From Fimbriimonadales bacterium (GTDB taxonomy: Bacteria; Armatimonadota; Fimbriimonadia; Fimbriimonadales; ATM1): 64,000 nt of DNA. Shown in pieces: positions 16,839 through 24,630 of the stretch (position 1 is the first letter of the stretch; each line of letters opens with the position of its first letter). The stretch covers positions 1-64,000 of the forward strand of contig JAHCHL010000014.1 in the NCBI GenBank assembly GCA_026129745.1, given 5' to 3'. The notes beneath the pieces are model-generated. The model was not told where the DNA came from and searched no databases. It saw only the letters and a program-made list of their open reading frames with translations. A program made the position numbers and the translations under genes.

Positions 16839-17558
16839 TTAGTTTGAATCTGCCGACCTATAGACGACGCTGACAGGCGTTCCGATGTCGATCCACTCCC
16901 AAAACCATTTCGCTGGGTTCCTGCCCTTTAACGGAACGCGAATGCATCCGTGGCTCGCCGGGTAGCTCGGAACACTAGAGTAGCCGTGAATGAAAATATG
17001 CCCCCGAATCTGCACTGACCACGGCATCGGAGAGTTGTTGTATAAGCTCGAATAGTGCATCCGTGCCTTTCGGACCGCGGAGAACTCTCCGGTTGGCGTC
17101 CGATAGCCGCTTCGACCAGTGCTGACGTTGGTTTCCATCACGAGCCGGTCACCTTGCCATGCCCGCAGCTTTTGATCAGCAATGTTCACCTCGGCTCGCT
17201 TCGGGCGCACCCTCACCACAAGCTCGATGCCGGCCTCATGCACAGTGGACGTTTGCGTTGCTGGATCCCAGCCCACGGCCGCTCCAAAGTGCTTGAGGTC
17301 CTCGACTGGAATCGCAGTCGTGCTGTCAAGCATCCATACAACCCTCTTCATGTCGACAGGCTGACCCTTCAAGAGGACAGTCTCCGTCTTACTGTCCCAG
17401 CCAACTGGCCAGTTCAACAGGGACGCGACTTCGCGAACGGGAAGGCACGGCTTCGAATCGGAATCGGCAAACGTGATTCCATCGACTTCGATGCGCTGGG
17501 CGAAGCCAACTGTGGCAACAAAGACAAACAGGGCGAGAGTGGACAGTTTCATCCTCAC
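16839..17558 (-). CDS. Secreted L,D-transpeptidase (YkuD) with N-terminal copper amine oxidase-like domain
   Basis: A 239-aa exported protein. A signal peptide (about 1-20, ending GFAQ) precedes a copper-amine-oxidase N-like region (LPVREVASLLNWPVGWD, repeated as AVGWDPATQT). The YkuD catalytic domain carries HGYSSVPSYPASHGCIRVP with the active Cys and His. Such enzymes form 3-3 peptide cross-links or attach proteins to peptidoglycan. The start is GTG 17558 or ATG 17552; CATAAT lies 8 nt before the GTG. Confidence 0.92.
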   Translation of the reverse strand: MRMKLSTLALFVFVATVGFAQRIEVDGITFADSDSKPCLPVREVASLLNWPVGWDSKTETVLLKGQPVDMKRVVWMLDSTTAIPVEDLKHFGAAVGWDPATQTSTVHEAGIELVVRVRPKRAEVNIADQKLRAWQGDRLVMETNVSTGRSGYRTPTGEFSAVRKARMHYSSLYNNSPMPWSVQIRGHIFIHGYSSVPSYPASHGCIRVPLKGRNPAKWFWEWIDIGTPVSVVYRSADSN

Positions 17559-17566
17559 AATTCAGA

Positions 17567-17572
17567 ATTATG
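17567..17572 (-). promoter_or_regulatory. Putative -10 box (CATAAT) for the L,D-transpeptidase
   Basis: Minus-strand CATAAT, 8 nt before the GTG at 17558. The first base deviates from the TANNNT form seen elsewhere in the window. Confidence 0.35.
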
Positions 17573-17668
17573 GGCACTTCGGTGCCACTGGCGCAACTCG
17601 CGGCTCCCTTATCGATGTCTGCGGCCCGGTTTTCCCGTGCCACGAGGGCAACCCGTGGCACGATAGGC

Positions 17669-17674
17669 TAACAT
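17669..17674 (+). promoter_or_regulatory. Putative -10 box (TAACAT) for the receiver-flavoprotein fusion
   Basis: TAACAT lies 9 nt before the ATG at 17684, with no Shine-Dalgarno between. Confidence 0.4.
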
Positions 17675-17683
17675 TGACAACTG

Positions 17684-19402
17684 ATGTTTTTGCGGCCAGT
17701 TATCCTAATCGTCGATGACGAAACAGAACATCTCTCTGCGATGATGAACGCACTCGCCCGCCGGTACGGAGGAGACTACCGAGTCGTGTCCCATCTCTCT
17801 CATGAGGCTGCGATTGAGGACTTGGAGCAAATGAAGAGCGATGGCGAGGCGGTCGCCCTTATCATTGCCGACCAATGGATGCCTGGCCTCACCGGCCTTG
17901 AGTTCCTGATGAAGGCTTCCGCTATTCACCCCACAGCACAGAGGGCCTTGCTTGTGAATTGGGGTGACAGGAATGCGAGCGTCGAAGTCTTGAGAGGATG
18001 CGCCACTGAGCGGCTCGACAACTACATCCGTAAACCCTGGGCGCCCGCTGAAGTTCATCTCTATCCAGTGATCGGGGAGTTCCTTGCCAATTGGACTCGC
18101 GCGCACGGACCACGTCTCGAACTCATCCGAATTGTCGGCGAACATCCCTCCGCCCGAAGCACCGAACTGCGGCAACAATTCGAAAAGAACGGAATACCGC
18201 ACGGTTTCTATTCGGCAGATTCTCAAGAGGGGCAAGAGCTTCTTGCAAAGGCCGGCGTAGACGGTTCAAGGCTTCCCGTTGTCATTCTCCTTGACAAGCA
18301 CTCGCTCGAAAACCCGACCAACGAGCAATTGTGGGATGCATTGGGAGCAAGCGACGTCAAAGGCGGAGAAATCGAGTGCGATGTTGCGATTGTTGGAGCT
18401 GGACCCGGAGGCCTTGCGGCAGCCGTTTACTCCGCCTCTGAGGGTTTGAATACACTCGTTATTGAGTGCGAAGCAGTTGGCGGTCAAGCGGGCACAAGTT
18501 CGCTGATTAGAAACTATCTTGGGTTTCCAAGTGGACTAAGCGGAGCGGATCTCGCAAACCGCGCCTACGAACAGGCATGGCTATTTGGAGCAAAGTTCAT
18601 GTTTGCCCGCCGAGCTGTTAACCTTGAGGCAAGAGGAGACAAGAGAATACTAACGCTTTCGGATGGCACAACTGTGGTTGCTCGTACCGTGATACTTGCC
18701 ACAGGGGCAGCGTACAGACGCTATGAACATCCCGAAGTTGAGCGCTTTTTCGGACACGGCATCGAGTACACCGCCATCGGAGACAATCGTATTGTTGAAG
18801 GACTCGACGTTTATGTGGCAGGCGGAGGCAACTCAGCTGGACAAGCGGTTACTCATCTAGCAAAGCGAGCAAAGAGCGTTACTCTGCTCGTACGCAGCGA
18901 AAACCTTGACAAGTACATGTCCGACTATCTTGTCCAACAAATCACACGAGCACCGAATGTAACGGTAATGTTGAACACCGAAGTCGTCGGAGCAGAAGGC
19001 GAACACAGCCTTGAGCGCATCGTGCTGCTCAATCGCAAAACAGGAGAGAAACGTGTCGTCGATACTCCGTTTCTGTTTGCCCTCATTGGCGCAGTCCCAC
19101 CAACAGACTGGATTGCTAATCAATTGTTTCTGGATCAAAAGGGCTTCGTCGTCACCGGTCCTCGACTGTTAGAGATGCAGGCTCCTTGGCCCTACGAGCG
19201 TCCACCCTACCAATACGAAACAAGTATGCCTGGTGTTTTTTGCGTCGGTGATTCGCGCCACGGCTCAGGAAAGCGGCTCGCCGCGGCTGTCGGTGAGGGG
19301 TCGGCCAGCATGCAAAACGTTCATCAGTATCTGCTGAATCCAATATCGTTAAGTCCACACAGTGACAAGCAGAATCGCCCAATCTTGGAGCCGGTGGATT
19401 GA
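17684..19402 (+). CDS. Response regulator fused to thioredoxin reductase-like flavoprotein
   Basis: 572 aa in three parts. A receiver domain spans 1-125 (D11-D12, phosphoacceptor D63 in ADQWMPG, K117 in IRKPW). A thioredoxin-like middle domain (about 140-225) has HPSARS where CxxC would sit. A two-dinucleotide-binding flavoprotein of the TrxR fold has GAGPGGLAAA near 238, GGGNSAGQA for NAD(P)H, and VFCVGDSRHGSG near the end. The TrxR CATC motif is missing; the region after ATGAAYRRY reads IEYTAIGDNRI. It therefore cannot do classic disulfide transfer. Related fusions are annotated in databases as receiver/TrxR fusions. The electron acceptor is unknown. Confidence 0.88.
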   Translation: MFLRPVILIVDDETEHLSAMMNALARRYGGDYRVVSHLSHEAAIEDLEQMKSDGEAVALIIADQWMPGLTGLEFLMKASAIHPTAQRALLVNWGDRNASVEVLRGCATERLDNYIRKPWAPAEVHLYPVIGEFLANWTRAHGPRLELIRIVGEHPSARSTELRQQFEKNGIPHGFYSADSQEGQELLAKAGVDGSRLPVVILLDKHSLENPTNEQLWDALGASDVKGGEIECDVAIVGAGPGGLAAAVYSASEGLNTLVIECEAVGGQAGTSSLIRNYLGFPSGLSGADLANRAYEQAWLFGAKFMFARRAVNLEARGDKRILTLSDGTTVVARTVILATGAAYRRYEHPEVERFFGHGIEYTAIGDNRIVEGLDVYVAGGGNSAGQAVTHLAKRAKSVTLLVRSENLDKYMSDYLVQQITRAPNVTVMLNTEVVGAEGEHSLERIVLLNRKTGEKRVVDTPFLFALIGAVPPTDWIANQLFLDQKGFVVTGPRLLEMQAPWPYERPPYQYETSMPGVFCVGDSRHGSGKRLAAAVGEGSASMQNVHQYLLNPISLSPHSDKQNRPILEPVD

Positions 19403-20056
19403 GCGAGTTCGGCACACTCCATGGCGGCGCTGTCCCAATTCCGGCGATTCTCTGCGTGGTTAGCGGAGCGCACTTTCACCCACGAGCAGCTTTAGAAGGC
19501 AGACCGCCACGGAAAACCGCAAAAGTGGCCGGCTAAGGCACATCGTCTCTTGCGAAAACTTTTGTGTGTATTGTTGCTTCGATCGTATTGGACTCGCCCC
19601 AAATAAGCGCACTCAAGGAGCTTATGCCGCTTTGACTGCCGTTTAGCCAAGAGAGACCATTGGATGCTTTAACAGGGGCATCCAACGTGAACAGATTCCC
19701 TGAAAGATCAGCCCCTGGCACAAATGCAACGAAAAAGCCCTTGGGTGGCATCCAGTTGTTTTTTGTTTGCACAGTCCGCAGGATCGTCACCGAACTTCCA
19801 AGCATGACTGTCCTCAGACACGAATCATTGTTCAGGTTTAACCCGGAGTGCGAACAACCGCAGAGCCCGGCGCCCGCGCAACCAATCCAATTCCCCGTTC
19901 CGTTTCTTATCTTCCACTTTCACTATAGTCTGTTAGATCCGATCAGCTCGCCTTTGATAAACCAACTTTCCACTAACTTTGACTCACTATGATAGATCCT
20001 CAGCCGCCTCACATTTGTAACCTGGCAAAGATTCAGACAAGTTTCATCATGGCAAA
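19403..20056. other. 654-bp region with no convincing gene
   Basis: The only candidate is a minus-strand frame open from about 19922 to a stop at 19533. Its in-frame ATG at 19805 would give 90 aa (ILRTVQTKNN, FVAFVPGADLSGN). A different frame beginning GTG near 19923 (start KVEDKKRNGELDW) stops after about 30 codons, so a frameshifted relic is possible. No RNA gene, repeat or clear terminator was seen here. Confidence 0.4.
19533..19805 (-). CDS. Doubtful small ORF or gene relic downstream of mgtE
   Basis: 90 codons from ATG 19805, with the frame open another 39 codons upstream. The composition is protein-like (many Ser/Thr/Val, DLSGNLFTLDAPV) but no family is recognised and no ribosome-binding site is visible. 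It could be a decayed secreted protein. Confidence 0.2.
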   Translation of the reverse strand: MLGSSVTILRTVQTKNNWMPPKGFFVAFVPGADLSGNLFTLDAPVKASNGLSWLNGSQSGISSLSALIWGESNTIEATIHTKVFARDDVP

Positions 20057-21412
20057 TCAGATTCCAGGCAACACCGCCTTCGCGATGTTGAAGTAGATGA
20101 TAAGCCCAGTCACGTCCGCAAGCGTCGTGATGAAAGGACTCGAAACGACAGCAGGATCGAGACGCAGCTTTCGCAAAACGATAGGCAGAACAGCCCCAAC
20201 AAGATTTGCCCACAACACAAGTGCGACCATCGTGAGTCCGACGACCAATCCTATCTCAGCGCCTCCGCGCCAGAAAAATCCTCTGGCGAAGATCACTGCC
20301 CCCAAAGTCACACCAAGCAATAGTCCCACTCTCAGCTCCTTGAACAAAACACGAAGCCAATCCTTGATCTCAACTTGCCCCGTCGAAAGTCCGCGAATGA
20401 TTAAAGTCGCCGACTGCGTGCCGGTGTTCCCGCCGCTGTCTATCAGCATCGGAATGAAAAAGGCGAGGGCGACATACGCTTCGATCGCCGATTCGTAGAA
20501 TGCGATAACAGAACTCGACATGAAGTCCGCGACGAGTAGAATCAACAACCAACCGACCCGCTTCCTCCACAGCAGGCCGACTCCAGCGCGACCATAGTCG
20601 ATTTCGATCGGAGCCATGCCGCTGACGCGCTGAAAGTCCTCCGTTACTTCCTCTTCCTCGACATCGAACACGTCGTCGAACGTAACCAAGCCGACCAACA
20701 CTCCATTCGAATCCACAACCGGAAGATAAGCCAAGTCGTACTTCCGCATCGTGTCCACTGCAGTCTGCCTGTCATCGAATGCGCTCAACGCGACGAACGA
20801 CTCGTCCATGATGTCGCGCACCGTCTGAGTCGGATCCGCCAAAACAAAATGCCGCAATCCGAGCGCATCCAGCAGCCGCCACCTCTCGTCGACCACATAG
20901 ACGACGTTGATCGTTTCCGATTGCGTACCCATCGAACGAATGTGTTCCAGCGCCTGCAAAATTGTCCACTCCGGCCTCACCGCCACATAGTCAGGCGTCA
21001 TCAAGCGACCGACGCTTCCTTCAGGATAGCCGAGCAGTTGCCTCGCTTCTTTGAGATCCTCAGGACTTAGCAAATTCAAAAGCTTTTGTGCAGCCTCTCC
21101 AGGCAACTCCTCGAGCAACTGAGTGCGGTCGTCAGGCGGAAGCGATGCAAGAACACGCCTACCGGATTCATCGCTCAACGCAAGTAGCAGCTCGTTCTGG
21201 TCCTCTGGATCGAGATACATGAACACGTCGTTCGCTTGCTCTCGCGGCAAACTCCGGAAAAACAACACCCGACGCTCAGCATCTAACGATAAAAGGATGT
21301 CGGCGAGCTCTGGAGCGAATGCGTCCGCAACAGCCCTGCGCAAATCGATCCACTTTCTCGCGTCGACCAACTCACGAACAACTTCTTCGAGCGTTTTCTC
21401 TTCTTGCAGCAT
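20057..21412 (-). CDS. mgtE: MgtE-type magnesium transporter
   Basis: A 451-aa Mg2+ channel of the inner membrane. The cytosolic N domain (about 1-130) has repeated helical units with LPREQANDVFMYLDPEDQ. Two CBS domains span about 130-255. The connecting helix leads to five membrane helices with the pore segment PMLIDSGGNTGTQS and the conserved LDPAVVSSPF. Full length. GGAGG is 7 nt before ATG 21412. The gene has a leader of about 180 nt with an intrinsic terminator just ahead of the ribosome-binding site, suggesting transcription attenuation. Confidence 0.96.
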   Translation of the reverse strand: MLQEEKTLEEVVRELVDARKWIDLRRAVADAFAPELADILLSLDAERRVLFFRSLPREQANDVFMYLDPEDQNELLLALSDESGRRVLASLPPDDRTQLLEELPGEAAQKLLNLLSPEDLKEARQLLGYPEGSVGRLMTPDYVAVRPEWTILQALEHIRSMGTQSETINVVYVVDERWRLLDALGLRHFVLADPTQTVRDIMDESFVALSAFDDRQTAVDTMRKYDLAYLPVVDSNGVLVGLVTFDDVFDVEEEEVTEDFQRVSGMAPIEIDYGRAGVGLLWRKRVGWLLILLVADFMSSSVIAFYESAIEAYVALAFFIPMLIDSGGNTGTQSATLIIRGLSTGQVEIKDWLRVLFKELRVGLLLGVTLGAVIFARGFFWRGGAEIGLVVGLTMVALVLWANLVGAVLPIVLRKLRLDPAVVSSPFITTLADVTGLIIYFNIAKAVLPGI

Positions 21413-21449
21413 CGGTGCGCCTCCAATGGCGAGACCGGACGAAAGCGAA

Positions 21450-21482
21450 CAAAAAAGCGTCCGAAGCTCTCGCTATGGACGC
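21450..21482 (-). terminator. Intrinsic terminator/attenuator in the mgtE leader
   Basis: On the minus strand GCGTCC (21482-21477) and GGACGC (21462-21457) form a 6-bp stem, extendable by two A-U pairs. An inner AGC-gaga-GCT hairpin lies inside, and six T residues follow (21456-21451). It lies about 40 nt before the mgtE start and downstream of the likely promoter, a position typical of a riboswitch expression platform. I could not match the leader to a known riboswitch class. Confidence 0.6.
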
Positions 21483-21599
21483 TTGCTCGATGCAGCAAAT
21501 CGCTGAACTAACGCCTCAAATAGCGCGCTCCTATCAAAACGCTTTCCGATGAATTGGCCCGAAGGCAACTGTCGCTTTCCATACGTGGCAGACTCGCCG

Positions 21600-21610
21600 A
21601 TTATATTATA
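21600..21610 (-). promoter_or_regulatory. Putative mgtE promoter (two overlapping TATAAT)
   Basis: Minus-strand TATAATATAAT contains two consensus -10 hexamers, at 21605-21610 and 21600-21605. The expected start near 21593 gives a leader of about 180 nt. No good -35 hexamer is evident. Confidence 0.45.
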
Positions 21611-21693
21611 CACACTTCGCTGCGGCCCAATCTGAGTGGGTATGCTCTCGCGCAAATCATGGTGCGCAACATCGCCCAAAAAGGAGAATGTAT

Positions 21694-22821
21694 ATGTACT
21701 CGATTTTGAAAGTTTGCAGGCCGCTCACGGCTCTTGCCGTCCTATTGTTTGCAGCATCCGCGCTTGGACAATTCAACAAGCAAGGATTGCCCAACTTTGT
21801 CAACGAAAACGGCGAAGGCACACTCGCGAGAAGCGGAAGACCCGCAATGGGCATCAATCGCGTCGAAATGCGACTTTACGACGATCGCAATTGCGAAATC
21901 ACAATCATTGGCCGTGAGCGCCATCGCCTGCTCGGACGATACACGCGCGTCGGCAACAACGCCACTATCTCCATCAACGGAGCCTTCGGCGATCCGAATG
22001 CAACCGCGAACGGAGTCGCACGCTTCGTCGAAGACAGACGATTTCTAAGCGAACTCACATTGTCCGGTCGTTCGGGACGTGACACATTCAATGTCGACTT
22101 CCACGTTCGAGACAACCACGGAGGGGGGTCATTCAACGCGAACCTTCGCGAAACCGGAACAGGCGCGATCCTCCGATCCAGACTTGGCAGCGACTCGCTC
22201 ACACGCGCAGAACTCGAGCTAAAGACGAACGGCGAGTTCTTCCTAAACGTGTTCGGAAGAGAGCGCTATGGATTCAAAGGGCGCTGGAATCAAGAAAGCC
22301 GCACCCGAATCCGGCTGCGCGTCGTCGCTGCTCTCGGTGATTCGACTGCGCTCGGCGAAGGCTTCGCAGAACTGACGCAAGACCGCAGAAGTTTCACGGA
22401 AGTCGGATTGAAAGGTTCTGCCGGCGGACACGGATACTCGGTCGGCTTTCATCGAACAGCATCGGGACCGGGTTCGCCTGGCTTGGGCGGAGGTTCGAAC
22501 TTCTCCTTCGCCTCAACACGCAACGTGTCAGGAGTCCTCAATTTCGGCACTTATCGATTGGCCGCGAATCGCGCGCAAATCGCATTCTTCGCAATCGGGA
22601 CCTTCGAACTGCGCATCATGAACGAGCAAGCACTTCAAGTGATAACCGGACGATACACGCGACGATCCAATTCGGAGATCAGCCTGACGATTCAAAGCGC
22701 ATTCGATCAGTCGGCAACAGGTTCCGGAACCGTTCAGCTCAATCGCAACGGATCCGACTTTACAACGATCAGAATCAGCGGCACGGCTGATCGACGCAGC
22801 TTCAGCGGCACGTTCCGATAG
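21694..22821 (+). CDS. Secreted protein with three related beta-rich repeats
   Basis: A 375-aa exported protein not recognised by family. ATG 21694 is preferred over ATG 21688 because AAGGAG (21681-21686) is 7 nt away. It gives a signal peptide ending near SALGQ. The mature part has three similar units of about 100 residues (roughly 45-145, 165-260, 285-375). Each has an alternating pattern around G-R-Y/W-(T/N), then sequences such as AFGDPNATANGVARF, ALGDSTALGEGFAEL and AFDQSATGSGTVQL, then LxGxx. A periplasmic or surface binding role is likely; no catalytic motif is seen. Confidence 0.75.
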   Translation: MYSILKVCRPLTALAVLLFAASALGQFNKQGLPNFVNENGEGTLARSGRPAMGINRVEMRLYDDRNCEITIIGRERHRLLGRYTRVGNNATISINGAFGDPNATANGVARFVEDRRFLSELTLSGRSGRDTFNVDFHVRDNHGGGSFNANLRETGTGAILRSRLGSDSLTRAELELKTNGEFFLNVFGRERYGFKGRWNQESRTRIRLRVVAALGDSTALGEGFAELTQDRRSFTEVGLKGSAGGHGYSVGFHRTASGPGSPGLGGGSNFSFASTRNVSGVLNFGTYRLAANRAQIAFFAIGTFELRIMNEQALQVITGRYTRRSNSEISLTIQSAFDQSATGSGTVQLNRNGSDFTTIRISGTADRRSFSGTFR

Positions 22822-22835
22822 CACAGTACTTGCAT

Positions 22836-22863
22836 GGGCCTCTGCAACGTAGAGTGGAGGCCC
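22836..22863. repeat. Inverted repeat at the edge of the accessory island
   Basis: GGGCCTC (22836-22842) and GAGGCCC (22857-22863) are perfect 7-bp arms around 14 nt. There is no T-run on either side, so it is a weak terminator candidate for the secreted-repeat gene. It also marks where base composition begins to change. Confidence 0.4.
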
Positions 22864-22951
22864 CCCCGTATCGAAATCCGCGCAGCGATCTGAAACCGAA
22901 TCATTGCGTCGTGCGATCAGTCATATGCGCTGCGCTGCTCACCACTGTTGC

Positions 22952-23611
22952 TCACATTACCTGTATCATCCCCAACTCCGCCAACTCCGTCGCTTGCCCG
23001 GTCGCTTCATTCACAAACCGATACGCAGCCGCATAAAAGCCCGGCGAAGCCGCAACAACAACAGGCTCTTCATCAAAAGCGACAAACCCCTGCGTGCGAT
23101 ACTTCGAAGGATACGCGGGGGAGCCGGGGAGGCGGAGCGGCTGCAAAAGAAGCTCTGTAACAATGCCCGTTCTGTTTGGCGCGTCGGCTTCAAACATGAC
23201 CCCCCCCTCAGACTCCTGCAACGCGCTAACGATCACCGAGTCGCCGAAGAAGCGGCCGGGCGGAGGATAGAGCGGTATCGGGCGGGTCGGGTCCACCTGC
23301 CGCAGTTTAATCGCCAGGCGCGTGAAAACGTCCCTGGCCCTGGGCGCGCGGACCGCGCCGCTGCCTGGCTCACGGGTAGATAGGGTCATCGCGTAATTGC
23401 GCCAGGCCTGCGCCTGGTCGGGGGTCAGGGTGTTCCAGGTCGCGACGGCCCAGGTGAACGCGCTGCGCGCGCGTGATTGAAGCTCCGTGCTGGGGTTTTC
23501 GGGGATGATATAGTCGCGCAGGAGCACGCCCCCCCTCCCGCGATAGAAAACGGTGTTCCCCGCTTTGCCGATAACGGCCTCTCCAAGCGGCCCAAGCTTG
23601 AGTGTTGCCAT
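22952..23611 (-). CDS. Phage-like hypothetical protein in GC-rich DNA (paralogue A)
   Basis: 219 aa from ATG 23611 (frame open to 23731, but those 40 codons are low-complexity Gly/Arg). The N-terminus is MATLKLGPLGEAVIGKAGNT, then VFYRGRGG and a conserved RD-x-IP-x-NPST-x-x-Q, then LTPDQAQAWRNYA. This GxxGxTxF, NPxTxxQ, LTxxQxxAWxxYA pattern recalls small proteins common near phage structural genes and DUF6266-like proteins. It aligns along its length with the gene at 29901-30608. The local GC is clearly higher than in neighbours, with many CGC/GGC/CCC codons, suggesting recent transfer. Confidence 0.7.
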   Translation of the reverse strand: MATLKLGPLGEAVIGKAGNTVFYRGRGGVLLRDYIIPENPSTELQSRARSAFTWAVATWNTLTPDQAQAWRNYAMTLSTREPGSGAVRAPRARDVFTRLAIKLRQVDPTRPIPLYPPPGRFFGDSVIVSALQESEGGVMFEADAPNRTGIVTELLLQPLRLPGSPAYPSKYRTQGFVAFDEEPVVVAASPGFYAAAYRFVNEATGQATELAELGMIQVM

Positions 23612-23781
23612 ACCCCCATCCTCGGCAGCCCCGCTCGGTTTCCTCAGTCCCGCCCGCGCGACTTCCCTGCTCCGTCCACGCTCCGCCCCCCTGCCTCCTC
23701 CCTTCCCGGAAGGCGAAGTTAGTTCGGACACAGGGTGGAATTAGGGCGGAGAACGCGTGAAGCGGGGGAATGACTCGAGCG

Positions 23782-24630
23782 TCAGCGCGGCGACTCTTCG
23801 GAGTACGACAGTTGAGGTTGGTTGGTCCATTCAGTCAGCGGAAGATCAACCGGAGGGTTGCCTCGTCTGCGCTCAAGGGACTCAACGAAGCGTATCACGC
23901 TGGCAACGTGGTTACATATGAGCAACGCCTCGTCGTGTGTGAGAATCGGATTGTCATGGGCTAAGCTCTGCTGATTGCGTACTTTGTTGAAGTCTTCCAT
24001 AATCCTGATGTTAGATAGCAGGATACGCTCTGTCATTGTTGACTCAATCTCATGGGCAGCCCGAAGGCGCTTCACATACTTTCCGATGAGGCTGTGCAAG
24101 GGATCGGCCTGATCAAATGGAATACCACGGCGCTTACACAACACCCTAAAATACTTGACTACGAAGGTGTGAAGACGGTCGAGGCCCGTCTCTGGCTCGC
24201 CCTTATCAATTGCTTCGCGGACTGCATTTGCTAATGACTGAAATCCTCTTTCTGTCGCATTAGGAGTGATTGCTTCAATGTCAATCACTGGTGAGGATTG
24301 TTTGAGGCGGTCAACGACCGCTCGGCACTTATGGACTTGAGCCAATCCTTCCCATTCTTCATCATTCTCGTGGAGAGACTGGACATAATCCAGCAGGTCA
24401 CCAAGTAGCTTGGCAGCGAGCGCATTCGGCTCCACTTCAAGAAATGCCCGGAGCCTATTCGCCTTCGAATGTCCTTTGAATGCGTATCTCTCGTCTCCAT
24501 ATATCTCCTTGCCCGTACTCTCGGCAATAAATGTTTCAAGGGTGCGGTTGGTGAAGTCGAGGACGTATCCCCCGTGCATGTCAAAAAGATCGTCAATTAG
24601 TCTTCTCTCTGCAAAGGTGATATCTGCCAT
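23782..24630 (-). CDS. Abortive-infection family protein (Abi_C domain)
   Basis: 282 aa. The C-terminal half (about 150-260: HTFVVKYFRVLCKRRG, DPLHSLIGKYVKRLR, MEDFNKVRNQQSLAHDN, LICNHVASVIRFVESL) has the pattern of the abortive infection C-terminal domain. An N-terminal helical part begins MADITFAERRLIDDLFDMHGG. Its ATG directly follows the TAA of the restriction-modification gene (TAAATG), so the two are translated from one message. A role in phage defence or in backing up the RM system is likely. The activity of this domain is not established from sequence. Confidence 0.8.
   Translation of the reverse strand: MADITFAERRLIDDLFDMHGGYVLDFTNRTLETFIAESTGKEIYGDERYAFKGHSKANRLRAFLEVEPNALAAKLLGDLLDYVQSLHENDEEWEGLAQVHKCRAVVDRLKQSSPVIDIEAITPNATERGFQSLANAVREAIDKGEPETGLDRLHTFVVKYFRVLCKRRGIPFDQADPLHSLIGKYVKRLRAAHEIESTMTERILLSNIRIMEDFNKVRNQQSLAHDNPILTHDEALLICNHVASVIRFVESLERRRGNPPVDLPLTEWTNQPQLSYSEESPR

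Noticed and set aside
19660-19992. 110-codon plus-strand frame in the gap before mgtE
   Set aside because: Pro/Phe-rich, no start signal, overlaps the somewhat better minus-strand frame; not supported.
21413-21600. Known M-box (ykoK) Mg2+ riboswitch before mgtE
   Set aside because: I looked for the conserved M-box blocks and could not find them; only the promoter-terminator layout is supported, so the class was not named.
23612-23731. Extra 40 residues on the GC-rich phage-like protein
   Set aside because: Gly/Arg low complexity from GC-rich DNA; the homologue at 29901 starts at the equivalent of 23611.
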